64,000 bases of DNA, taken from NCBI GenBank assembly GCA_030035585.1, contig CM057461.1:969001-1033000 (forward strand), written 5' to 3'. A program made the position numbers and the translations under genes. The notes beneath the pieces were generated by a model. The model ran no database searches and had not been told where the DNA came from. It saw only the letters and a list, made by a program, of their open reading frames with translations. Each line of letters opens with the position of its first letter. The first letter of the stretch is position 1. The DNA comes from Dugong dugon. Taxonomy: Eukaryota > Chordata > Mammalia > Sirenia > Dugongidae. Shown here piece after piece: positions 55,767 to 64,000 of this stretch.

Positions 55767-56261
55767 CACACACTGGGAGGGCGCTAAGAGCAGGGAGTTT
55801 CCCCACCCAACCCAAGGCTACGTTATCCCCAGGACAGACTGAGTCTTGTGTGTCAAAAGCAGACTCTTCCCCAGCCATGCCTGCTGGCCACAGGCCTCCT
55901 CCCTGCACTGCTGGACCCAAGTGGTGCCGTGGGGCTTTCACTGGCCTCAAGGAGAGCAGCCCAGAGGCCTCGCCATTCTGCATGTGAGCCTCTACACCTC
56001 ACTCCGATCCTTCCTGGACAGCCCATTTGCTCCCCTCCACCCTCAGTGGGTCAAGCCAGCAGGTCTCACCACCAAGGAAATGAGAGGCATTGCTTTGTGA
56101 CCCTGGATGGCCACATCTGCCATCTGCCATCAGATGACAAAGAAGCCATCAGCCGCGCGACTGCAGCTTGCCCACTGCTCACTTCAGAAAAGGGGCGTCC
56201 AGGCTGAGGATTCTGCCCTGAGCACCACAGGAGCACCGTCAGTCCCAGCCAGTGCATTGGA
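55767..56261. other. Unique DNA, nothing recognised
   Basis: About 495 bp between two CA-rich arrays. No gene or repeat recognised. Confidence 0.4.
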
Positions 56262-56690
56262 GCACACACACAGCACAAACACAAGTGCACACATGTGCAC
56301 ACCCGCAAACGTATGCATACACGTACACGTGGTGCACGATGTGCTCACATGTACACTGTGCACACATGCACACGCAGCACACGTGTGCACACTACACATC
56401 CTCACATAATACACGCACACACAGCAGTCACGTGCACACATGCACACACACACGCGTGCACACACAGAGCAAACACGTGTGCGCAGACACAGCACGCGTG
56501 GGCATGTATGTGTGTGTGCACACATGCACACATAAACACTGCAGAATCACACGTGCATACACATAAACACAGAGCACACAAATGCATGCACACGTTCATG
56601 TGCATACACACACGTGTGCATATGTACACACGTTGACACACGTGTTTGCTCTGGGCAAACATGCACACACATACACACATGAGAACACCT
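56262..56690. repeat. CA/TG-rich complex tract
   Basis: About 430 bp of imperfect cacacatgca and cacgtgtgca words on both strands, with short tgtgtgtgca inversions. Z-DNA-prone. Confidence 0.92.
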
Positions 56691-56869
56691 GCGCATCCAG
56701 GGCAGGGGGTGGTGGAGTGTCGGCCACCTCCACAGGGGTTCAGACCAATTCTCTCCTCTTGAAAACCCCCTGGTTCTTGAAGCCATGTCCAAATCAGCTT
56801 CCCAGTGGGCAGGCTCGTCTAACCCACAGCCCCTCAGGGAGGGAGCAGAGTTGACTGTGTGTCCCAGCC

Positions 56870-57110
56870 CTGTGCCTCAGCTGGGTTTGCAGATTTTAAT
56901 AAAGCTTTACAAGAGCCATGTCCCCTTTCATGCTGGCAACTGCAATTAGAATGCTTCCACCCCATTAACAACGCCTCAAAAAACGTGGTCAGCATGAATG
57001 ATGGGCGCGTCTCAGTGATGCATTCTCCCTTCTCTGCTTGCGTTTCTCTCTCTTCACTAGTTACATTCCTTGAGTTGGGAAGAAGGTCAGGGGGATATTG
57101 TGTCTGACTT
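56870..57110. promoter_or_regulatory. Putative conserved non-coding enhancer-like island 9
   Basis: AT-richer segment: 'ttttaataaagctttacaag', 'aactgcaattagaatgcttc', 'accccattaacaacgcctca', 'ctagttacattccttgagtt'. No repeat family fits. Confidence 0.5.
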
Positions 57111-57507
57111 GGGGTTAAGATGTTAGATAAACCACGGTGTGGGGGAGGGGGCTTTGAAGAAGTGACGAGGAGGTAGGGGCCAAAGCCTCCTCCCACTGGA
57201 GAACAAAGGCATCACCTGGACTTCACTCCAGGGACCACACAGCCATGAAGCCACGCTTCGTGTCCACGCTTAGACCAGCAAGACCAGACGCTGCTTCAGG
57301 CACTCAGCAAAGGTCTTGCCCAGGAAGGAAAAGGCAGCCCATATTTTCCCCAAGTGTGTGTGAGAAGCTCAAGGGCCGGAGCCTGGCTGCAGGTGACTCC
57401 ATGGGTGGCGCACGCCACCAGCCATCAGCATGGGCCCTCGAGGGATGCCGGGGTCCTAGGAGGGAACTGTTATAAGGACACCCAAGAAAGACGCCTGGCT
57501 CTCAGTA
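57111..57507. other. Unique DNA, nothing recognised
   Basis: About 400 bp without gene or repeat. Confidence 0.4.
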
Positions 57508-57657
57508 CCTGACGAGTGAGTGGGGGGAGTGAGGAAGAATGAATGAGCAAGTGAATGAATGAATGAACAAGACAATGAGCGAATGAGTGAGTGAATGAAT
57601 AGCAAATGAATGAGTGAAAAAGTGAATGAGTGAGTGGGTGAATAAAGTGAATGGAGC
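57508..57657. repeat. (TGAA)n/(TGAG)n tetranucleotide repeat
   Basis: Imperfect gaatgaatga and gagtgagtga units over about 150 bp. Confidence 0.93.
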
Positions 57658-57725
57658 AACAGGGTCCAGCCGTCATGGGTGGTGCTCCAGCCCTGGGGGT
57701 GGGCTGTGAATGGGCCTCCAGTCCT

Positions 57726-57766
57726 TCAGCTTTTTACAAACAAGTAGATCCCCTTTGTTTTGCAGG
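57726..57766. promoter_or_regulatory. Copy 1 of a duplicated forkhead/SOX-like 41-bp segment
   Basis: 'tcagctttttacaaacaa' then g, then 'tagatcccctttgttttg' and cagg. Nearly identical to 59426-59467. On the minus strand it holds aacaaagggga (SOX/TCF-like) and ttgtttgtaaaaa (forkhead-like). An alternative reading is a 3' splice acceptor (pyrimidine run plus cag), which is less likely without exon support. Confidence 0.55.
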
Positions 57767-58771
57767 CTGGGGGCTGGGTGACAAGGTGCTTGTCCCTTCA
57801 GTTTGGCCCAGAGTGCCACCCAGGGGGCCATGTGGTGGTGGCAGCCCCCGGGCCGGCTGGCCTGTGCAGGTGCCCAGTGCAGGGTCTGGTCCAGCGAAGC
57901 CGCCAGCCCTCCTGCCCCCAAGTGGCCAGGCCACTGCTGCCCTCTGCTGGCCAATCCTGCCCTTGGCGGCTCCTGGCCGGGGGCAGGGAAGGGAGGGAGG
58001 GGACTGCAAGGGTGAATTGGGACGGTGTCAGCTCCCATCAGCATCACGGAGCTGGTTGCCATGGCGACAGAAGGGTGGGGATGGAGGCCTTCTAGAAAAC
58101 AGGGAATGCTGTCCCGAATTCCTCTTGCTCTGCCTGGCTTGGTGGAGCCTAGAGCAGAGCTGGGGGGACCGCCACAGTGAGAGCCCCCCAGGCTTATTCC
58201 CTCCTCAGCCCACGTGACCATAGGGTGGGTGCTGAGGGGGCCAGCCCTGCTGTCCAGGGCAGCCCCACCCCGACACCGCATCCTTCATCCTGGCTCCACC
58301 CCTCCTGTGCCAGCCAGTGCCTCCTGGGCAGACGTCTTGGGCCAAATGCCACAGACAACATGGACGGTGCCTGGGGCAGTCACCGGGCTCCTGGAGGCTG
58401 GAGCGGAGTTGTGGGCCAGACAAGGGCAGAGGCTGGGTAGACGGATCAGAGACCCTATCCCAGCACCGGCATCCGGCCTTGTCCTGAGGCCTCTAGGGGA
58501 GGGAGCCAGCGGGGAAGGGTTGGCCACTGACACCTGGGCCTGGGTTGGAGCTGGCTTTGGGCTTTTGGGCTGAGCTTCAAGCGGCCGCCAGGCAGCCATT
58601 ATTAGTATGCAGCTCACGCCCGCTGAGGGACACATCCCAGCATGCACCGGGCCAGGCTGCAGGCTGAGGGGCCACTGGGCCCAGAGCAGTGACTGACCAT
58701 GCTGTCATCCGGCAGGGTGGGCGGAGGAGGTACAGGAAGGGACAGGGAGGATGGCCTCACAACCCCAGGGC
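57767..58771. other. Unique DNA with a CTCF site and a small conserved-looking patch
   Basis: About 1 kb, GC-rich. The CTCF word is at 57937-57950. A short AT-richer word, 'gcagccattattagtatgca' (58594-58613), may be a small conserved element. The frames 57651-58217 (plus) and 57673-58281 (minus) oppose each other and neither is recognised. Confidence 0.4.
57937..57950 (-). promoter_or_regulatory. CTCF consensus site
   Basis: On the minus strand ccagcagagggcag fits all 14 positions of the CTCF core ccasyagrkggcrs. It is convergent with the plus-strand site at 43468. Unique flanks. Confidence 0.68.
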
Positions 58772-59080
58772 CCACAGCTGCATCCAGGTGGGCAGCAGGA
58801 CCCCCAAGGCCCAGAGCTGCATCCAGGTTGGGAGCAGGAACCCCCCCACCCAGGGCCCAGAGCTGCGTCCAGGTGGGGAGCAGGATCCCCAGGGCCCAAA
58901 GCTGCGTCCAGGTTGGGAGCAAGAACCCCCCACCCCCACCCCACCCAGGACTCAGAGCTGCGTCCAGGCAGGGAGCAGGATACCCAGGGCCCAGAGCTGC
59001 TTCCAGGTTGGGAGCAGGAACACCCCCACCCAAGGCCCAGAGCTGCATCCAGGCGGGGAGCAGGACTCCCGGGCATGGGG
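58772..59080. repeat. Minisatellite with alternating 39/46-bp units
   Basis: The anchor word agctgcatccagg recurs at 58776, 58815, 58861, 58900, 58956, 58995 and 59041, giving spacings of 39, 46, 39, 56, 39 and 46 bp. The higher-order unit is therefore about 85 bp (95 in the middle copy). Frames across it are artefacts. Confidence 0.92.
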
Positions 59081-59144
59081 ACCTCACCCACAGCCCCTAC
59101 CACGCCCTGGTGCCATCTCCTGCAGGGACCCGCCCTCGTACGCT

Positions 59145-59470
59145 AGAACCTCCAGGTACTTCTTTAACATGACGTCACTTCGATTTCTCTCATCATTGCT
59201 TTATAAACAAACACTCGACTCTAAATAAGTTTGTCTGTGTAAATTAACATATCATGTTCTCTCTTGAAACAGAGAATTATTTGTCTCTGCAGAAATCCAG
59301 TCAGAGGCTGGCATAGGGAATAACCATGCTCATTTGCATATGCAGATATGTCTAATTACTCAACTTGCAATTAAAGGCATGTGTGTCAGCAAATGAGACT
59401 AATTAGATACATTTATCTATGATAATCAGCTTTTTACAAACAAAATAGATCCCCTTTGTTTCACAGGAAG
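59145..59470. promoter_or_regulatory. Putative conserved non-coding enhancer-like island 10 (CRE, octamer, TAATTA, forkhead words)
   Basis: About 325 bp, AT-rich between GC-rich flanks. It has a perfect CRE tgacgtca at 59170-59177, a perfect POU octamer atttgcat at 59332-59339, 'atgtctaattactcaacttg' and 'gagactaattagatac' homeodomain words, a GATA-like 'ttatctatgataa', and copy 2 of the forkhead/SOX segment at 59426-59467. It is the richest candidate enhancer in the window. Conservation not tested. Confidence 0.65.
59426..59467. promoter_or_regulatory. Copy 2 of the duplicated forkhead/SOX-like segment
   Basis: 'tcagctttttacaaacaa' then aa, then 'tagatcccctttgtttca' and cagg. It differs from copy 1 by one indel and about three substitutions. 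It sits at the right edge of island 10. Confidence 0.55.
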
Positions 59471-59506
59471 TGGTACGTGGCGAGGGAGCTCCGGACAGGG
59501 GACGAG
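59467..59506 (+). other. Exon-like 40-nt segment, speculative
   Basis: It is preceded by a pyrimidine run and cag (59464-59466) and followed by gtagga (59507), both acceptable splice consensus. The phase after one base reads KWYVARELRTGDE. No family recognised. Splice words this good arise by chance in 64 kb, so this is a weak candidate only. Confidence 0.15.
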
Positions 59507-61059
59507 GTAGGAGCCCCTTGGCCAGCACCTGTGGGTGAGGGAGGGGCAGCGGGGGGTGTACTGGCTGTGGCCCTCGGGCCAGGCGGGGAGCAGTCGCTGC
59601 AAGTGTCTCCCCCGACCCCGCCTGCTCTCATAGGCCAGCCTTGTGGGTCCGACCCACTCCCAGGTCAGTTCTGAGGCCTCAGGCCAGCAGCGTGCAGGGC
59701 ACAGGGCAGGAAGCCACCCACAGGGGCTTCTAATCCCTGCAGAGTCACTGGGGCGGTGGGAGGTCTTGGGAGACAGTCCCCAGGTGGGCTGGAGAGAGGC
59801 CAAGTCCAAGGAGGCCGTGCATCCCCCGAAAACCAAGACAGGTGCGTTTACCACGGTGGGCAGGCGCTGGGCTCAGAGGAGGCCTGGCAGGGAGCCTGGC
59901 TTCGCCTCAGGGTCCTGGTGTCTGAGACTTTGCTGGACTCCAGAGGAGAGTCCTTCCAAGACTCCAGAGAAGAGCAGGGGGTGTGCAATCTTAGATCCGA
60001 GTGGTCTGTGAACCCCACAACCCATCATGCAGGCTGCCATGATGGTGGCAGACCCTGGGCCCCTTCCCCAGCCCAGCACCGTGGGTGGGGACACATTACA
60101 GTGAGTGGCATCGACAAGCACTGCTACCGGGCAGGGATGTGGCTCGGGTCTGGGGCTGGTGCCACTGCTCAGGCTCTGGGGCCCTGGATGGGGAGCAGTG
60201 ACAGGGTGCAGGCCAGGGGGACACCATTTCTGATTGGAGTGTGGCCCTGGCACCTGGGACCTCAGGGAGGCATGTGGGAGGTCACTTGGCACCAGGAACA
60301 AGTGCTGCTGGGGCCCCGTGACCACGCATCTGCCCGAGGTCACCTGTAGCCTCGAGGGCAGCCCTAGGGGCTCAGCCTGCACCTGAGTCTGCCCAAGGCT
60401 GAGCTCGGCCTGCACAGGCTCCCACCCAGGAGAGAACCCCTAGCCTAGGGTGGGCGGGCTGGTGACCAGTTCTCCAGCTTCTCGCCCTCAGGGGCACTTC
60501 AGGGACTGTTCTGCACTGCCTCCTGGGGTCCACAGCAGGACTGCACACCAGATGCCCACCCCCGCATGGCCTCTGCTCCCTCCTGGCCTATGGGGTCACT
60601 TCCCACTAAAGTCCACTCACACAAACCCTGCCCCGGTCTGCCTGGGGGCCTTGATCCAGACCTTCACCTCCTCTTTCAGCTGCCCAGCTCACACCCACAC
60701 CTTCACGGCAGAGCTGTGCCCGCTGTACCTGGGGCACTCACTGGGACCTCGACCCCACAGCCCTGCAGCTGAAGTTGGGGCTTTCTCTGCCCCTCTCAGG
60801 CTGGACGCATGGGGAGTCCGCGCCCTGGGAGCAGCCTGCAGCCAGGGCGGGGGGACCACCTGGCGTGCTCCATGCTGTCCGCCCAGAGTGCGCCAGCAGG
60901 CTGCACCTGAATGCCCGTGATGGTGGCTGGCTAGGGGATTGAGCCACTGACTGGCTCCCCACCTCACTGCCCCCTGGCCTCCTGAGCTCCCAGGGGCCAC
61001 CTCCTCCTAAACAAACAACCTGTCCCCCACCCTTGTTTAGGGGCCGGCTTCCGGGAGGG
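59507..61059. other. 1.55 kb of unique DNA, nothing recognised
   Basis: GC-rich. Plus frames 59643-60011 and 59756-60349 overlap in different phases, opposed by the minus frame 59873-60415. No domain recognised, no repeat seen. Confidence 0.4.
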
Positions 61060-61235
61060 GGGGCCACCTAGATAATTACATCTTTCTTTAGGTTAATAAA
61101 TGAGTTGATTTACATGCCTTTTACAGTCTTGATCCAAGCAAAATATCCGTGAAATCATGGGTGTGATATGTTGGCTTAATTTTTCCAAACACACTCTCAG
61201 AATCAATACGTGTAATTCTTAAAATGTTCCTTGAG
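61060..61235. promoter_or_regulatory. Putative conserved non-coding enhancer-like island 11
   Basis: AT-rich with 'agataattacatctttctt', 'aggttaataaatgagttgat', 'ccaagcaaaatatccgtgaa' and 'gttggcttaatttttccaaa'. The last contains a ttggc...ccaa NFI-like arrangement. No repeat family fits. Confidence 0.6.
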
Positions 61236-61784
61236 ACACTGGATGCTTATGGCTGCCTGCATGCCACTAGGGGCCCCTCCCTACCCTTCAGGAAAGCAGC
61301 CTGTCCTGCTCCCTCCTGCAGATTGGGAGGGGGTCCCAGCTTCCAAAGGATCCACACTGAATTCTTCAAACAGCTGGGTTCTCCAGGGAACACAAAACAC
61401 AGCTCAACTCCTAAAATCTCACAACTTTGCAGGACTTGGCATCCTGTATCCAGCAAGGCCCCCACTGTGCCGAGCAGCTGAGGGATGTGCTGGTGGGACA
61501 TAGGGCAGGACCAGGAGTGACTCAAGGAAGGGTGTGACCCCTTTGGCAGGGAAGGTCAAGGCCAAGGGGATGCCGGACAGAAAGAGGTGGGCACTGCACA
61601 GCCCCCCAGAGAGAGAAAGACAGAGACAGAGAGACAGAGAGACAGAGAGCAGGAAGAGGGGACGTGGTTAGGGGGATGGGGGCAGACTGTCGAAGCCCCC
61701 CGTCCCAGAGCTGGGAGGAGGCGACGAGCCTCTCACAGGGTCGCCCGCTCGGCTGTGTCCTTCTGCAAAATGCTCGAAGCTGGG
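61236..61784. other. Unique DNA with a short (GAGACA)n run
   Basis: About 550 bp. A simple repeat gagacagagagacagagaga lies at 61608-61650. The rest is unique; no gene seen. Confidence 0.5.
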
Positions 61785-62065
61785 CTGAGGCCGAGTTAAA
61801 TTAGACTCGCCTCAGCCGGTCCCTCTGGAGCTGATGGAAATCTAATTAGTCGGGCAATCTGGCACCAAACGTCCTAATTTCCTCAGTGCACCGGGGACGT
61901 GAGTGTCTCTTCGTCGCGGGGGCTTCGGGTTCCAGGCTGCCCTGTGTGCCTGTCCAGTTCCTGAGCCGACCTGGGCTGCGTGGGGGATGGCACCAATCAT
62001 AACCCCGATTATTTTTTGGCAGTCTCTAATTTGTTAGGCTCAGCATCTGAAAGGCTCTTAAAACA
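61785..62065. promoter_or_regulatory. Putative conserved non-coding enhancer-like island 12 (two blocks)
   Basis: Block a (61785-61900): 'gagttaaattagactcgcct' and 'gaaatctaattagtcgggca'. Block b (61985-62065): 'caatcataaccccgattatt' and 'tctctaatttgttaggctca'. Both carry a copy of a word that recurs at 63526 (see findings). Confidence 0.55.
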
Positions 62066-62144
62066 CCCACGGTCTGTGCAGGACCAGCAGGACGAGCAGA
62101 CCCAGAGCTCCACAGGGTCCCGCCAGGGGAGACTGTCCATAGTG

Positions 62145-62555
62145 CTCCTCATCCCTCTGTGGTCCTCCCCAGCCCTTCCTGCCTCTCTGCTGCCCTCAGA
62201 GGTCCTCCCTGCCCCCCATAATCCTCCCCACCCCGCCATGATCCTCCTGCCCCTCTGTGATCCTCCCCACCCCTCCATGATCCTCCTGCCCCTCTACGAT
62301 CCTTCCCATCTCTCCATGATCCTCCTGCCCCTCTACGATCCTTCCCATCTCTCCATGATCCTCCCTGACTCTCCGTGGTCCTCGTTGCCTCTCTGCAGTC
62401 TTCTGTACCCCTCTGGGGTCCTCCCTGCCTCTCTGTGGTCCTCTCTGCCCCTCCATAGTCCTCCCTGCCTCTCTGCAGTCCTCCCCGCCTCTCTGCAGTC
62501 CTCCCCGCCTCTCTGCGGTCCTCCCGGCCCCTCTGTAGTCCTCCCTGTTCCTCTG
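62145..62555. repeat. 20-bp minisatellite, about 20 copies
   Basis: The unit cctccccgcctctctgcagt has a 20-bp period, exact at the right (62461-62520). In the left half two variants alternate ('gatcctcctgcccctctac' and 'gatccttcccatctctccat'). C/T-rich strand. The open plus frame 61980-62852 spans it and is not credible. Confidence 0.92.
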
Positions 62556-63019
62556 CCTCACATAATCAGAGGCAGGAAGGCAACTCACGCTCAGATGGAC
62601 TTCCCTGTTACCTGCACTGACGAGCCACAAAGAAAACAAAGGGGACCTGAGTCAGCATCGAGGTGCCCCACCCCCATCGCCTCCCCCAGCCCACCCCACT
62701 CTGGGTCCCCGGTGGCTAGCCTCTGTGGACATCCCAGGGGTCCCTTTCTCTGGCTCTGGGTGAGTTCGGCCAATGGGCCTCCAGGAACCAAGGATGGAAG
62801 GGCAAGCTGTTGGGTGGGGTTAGTCTGGGTCCCCCAGTTGGGTCTCTGTTAGTTGCCCCACCCAGAAGGCCAGGGGCCTCGTCCACCCATGGCTCAGGCA
62901 GCTGCTCCCTCTTGTGCTCTTCATTCCAGGGAGCATACGTCCTCCAACTGCCCCCTAGGCCATCATCCCCTGAGCCAACCCACCCAACGGCCCATCTGAG
63001 TGCTCGCTTCCTGTGGGAA
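62556..63019. other. Unique DNA, nothing recognised
   Basis: About 460 bp of GC-rich DNA without gene or repeat. Confidence 0.4.
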
Positions 63020-63145
63020 CCCATTCATTTGTTCATGCATCATTCACTCATCCATTCCTTCATGCATTCATTCACTCATCTGTTCACATATTCACTCATT
63101 TCTTCATGCATGCATTCATTCACTCATTCATAAATACAATAAATG
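63020..63145. repeat. (TTCA)n/(CATT)n tetranucleotide repeat
   Basis: Imperfect cattcactca and ttcatgcatt units over about 125 bp, complementary in type to the repeat at 57508. Confidence 0.92.
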
Positions 63146-63484
63146 ACTCTGGAGGCCCTCCTCTGTGGTGGGCAGTGTTTAGGTGCTAGAGACATAGCAG
63201 AGGGTAACACAGTATCTGGAGCCCCCCCAGGGGGGGCCTATACCTGACGTGCTGGGTCCTTGTGGCTGGTCAATGATGACAGGGGAGGAGAAACTGGGCA
63301 GGGCAGCGGGCAATTTCAAATTGGGGGTCAGGGCCAGCCTCTCCAAGCAGGGAGCGAGGCTGTGGGTGTCAAAGGGAAAGGGGCGCTCCTGGCAGAGGGG
63401 GTGCAGGAACCCGGGGTGAGGGCAGCAAGGGGGCTGGATCACGGAGGGGCGTGAGGAGCTGTGCACAGACATGGGTGCACAGAC
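63146..63484. other. Unique DNA, nothing recognised
   Basis: About 340 bp, GC-rich. 'gtttaggtgctagagacata' may be a trace of an L2/MIR end. No gene seen. Confidence 0.35.
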
Positions 63485-63565
63485 GTGGACTTGCTATAAA
63501 AATTTTCAGTGTGTTTTCAGGAACCTCTGATTAGTCAGGCTCAGCGTCACCAAGGGCTCTTATGG
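63485..63565. promoter_or_regulatory. Putative conserved non-coding enhancer-like island 13
   Basis: AT-rich 'gacttgctataaaaattttc' then 'aacctctgattagtcaggct'. It shares about 30 of 36 positions with 62024-62060. Confidence 0.5.
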
Positions 63566-63844
63566 TGCTGGCTTTTATACCTAGCAAGGGGGGCAGTGAA
63601 GCAGAGAGGACCTGACCTAAACTTTGTTTAAGAGGATCTCGTGGGCTGCCGTGGGGATAGGCCAACACAGGGGGCGAGGGGGAGCCAGGCTGCAGCACAG
63701 CAGGTGGAGAGCAGGCAGCAGGGGGTGGGCCAGCAGGTGAGCTGCGAGTGGATGAGGCTGTAGGAGCAGGGCCAGGACCTCCTTTCGGGTCGGCTGCTGC
63801 CCGGGCCCCATGCCCACGACACAGGCCAGCTGTGGTTTTCCTCC
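63566..63844. other. Unique spacer, nothing recognised
   Basis: GC-rich spacer of about 280 bp between two enhancer-like islands. Confidence 0.35.
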
Positions 63845-64000
63845 AGGGCTGCATCTTGCAATCAACCGAGGTAATATGTTACCCGCAAACATATTAATTG
63901 CATTATTACTTTCTGATGCTCAATCACAAGATTTTTATGTTTTGATGCTAAATCCGGTAAAACTTTAAACGAGGGTAATTAAATAATCAGCTATACGATA
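63845..64000. promoter_or_regulatory. Putative conserved non-coding enhancer-like island 14 (continues past the window)
   Basis: AT-rich with 'aacatattaattgcattatt', 'actttctgatgctcaatcac' and 'gagggtaattaaataatcag'. It is cut by the window end. Composition matches the other islands. Confidence 0.6.

Noticed and set aside
61980-62852. 290-codon plus-strand frame starting near an AT-rich island
   Set aside because: Its middle third is the 20-bp C/T minisatellite and the rest shows no family resemblance.

Overview
This window is mammalian, non-coding genomic DNA, most likely from an elephant or another paenungulate afrothere. The call rests on its repeats. About sixteen AfroSINE-type insertions lie on both strands, with a tRNA-like head and an RTE-like tail ending near 'ccgactcatggcgacccc' or its complement. 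There are two RTE LINE pieces of the elephant RTE1 type. A 5'-truncated L1 has a 3' UTR that I recognise from memory as elephant-type. Ancient mammal-wide repeats (MIR, MER5A, MLT1-type LTRs, old L1M 3' ends) are also present. The species is an inference; no database was searched.

I found no convincing protein-coding exon, RNA gene or CpG-island promoter anywhere in the 64 kb. The long open frames fall in minisatellites, (TG/CA)n tracts or transposon remains. The unique DNA is GC-rich and carries many minisatellites, as is common in subtelomeric mammalian DNA. It is punctuated by short AT-rich islands full of TAATTA/ATTA, octamer, MEF2, CRE and forkhead-like motifs, near 1.43, 13.1, 26.3, 27.8, 31.9, 35.8, 39.45, 48.7, 56.9, 59.15, 61.06, 61.8, 63.5 and 63.85 kb. 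They look like conserved non-coding enhancers. The simplest reading is an intron or gene desert in the regulatory landscape of a developmental regulator whose exons lie outside the window. I cannot name the gene.

Layout. 0-8 kb: TG tracts, an enhancer-like island, and an old L1 split by a younger L1. 8-11.3 kb: 32-bp, C-rich and (GAGACA)n tandem arrays. 11.7-18.3 kb: nested LTR/RTE/SINE fossils around an enhancer-like island. 19.5-24.4 kb: minisatellite and L1 remnants. 24.4-33 kb: CA repeats, four enhancer-like islands, a 44-bp array and opposed LTR fossils. 34-35.6 kb: two adjacent hAT elements and an L1 split by a SINE. 36-41 kb: SINE-rich. 42.5 kb: a G-rich 8-bp array. 43.47 and 57.94 kb: two consensus CTCF sites in convergent orientation. 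46.3-48.2 kb: a MaLR-type provirus fossil. 48.7-64 kb: more arrays plus the densest enhancer-like block, with short duplicated motifs at 57.73/59.43 kb and at 61.84/62.02/63.53 kb.

The most interesting candidates are the 41-bp forkhead/SOX-like segment present twice 1.7 kb apart, the thrice-repeated TAATTA-type motif near 62 kb, the convergent CTCF pair, and the record of nested insertions with readable target-site duplications.
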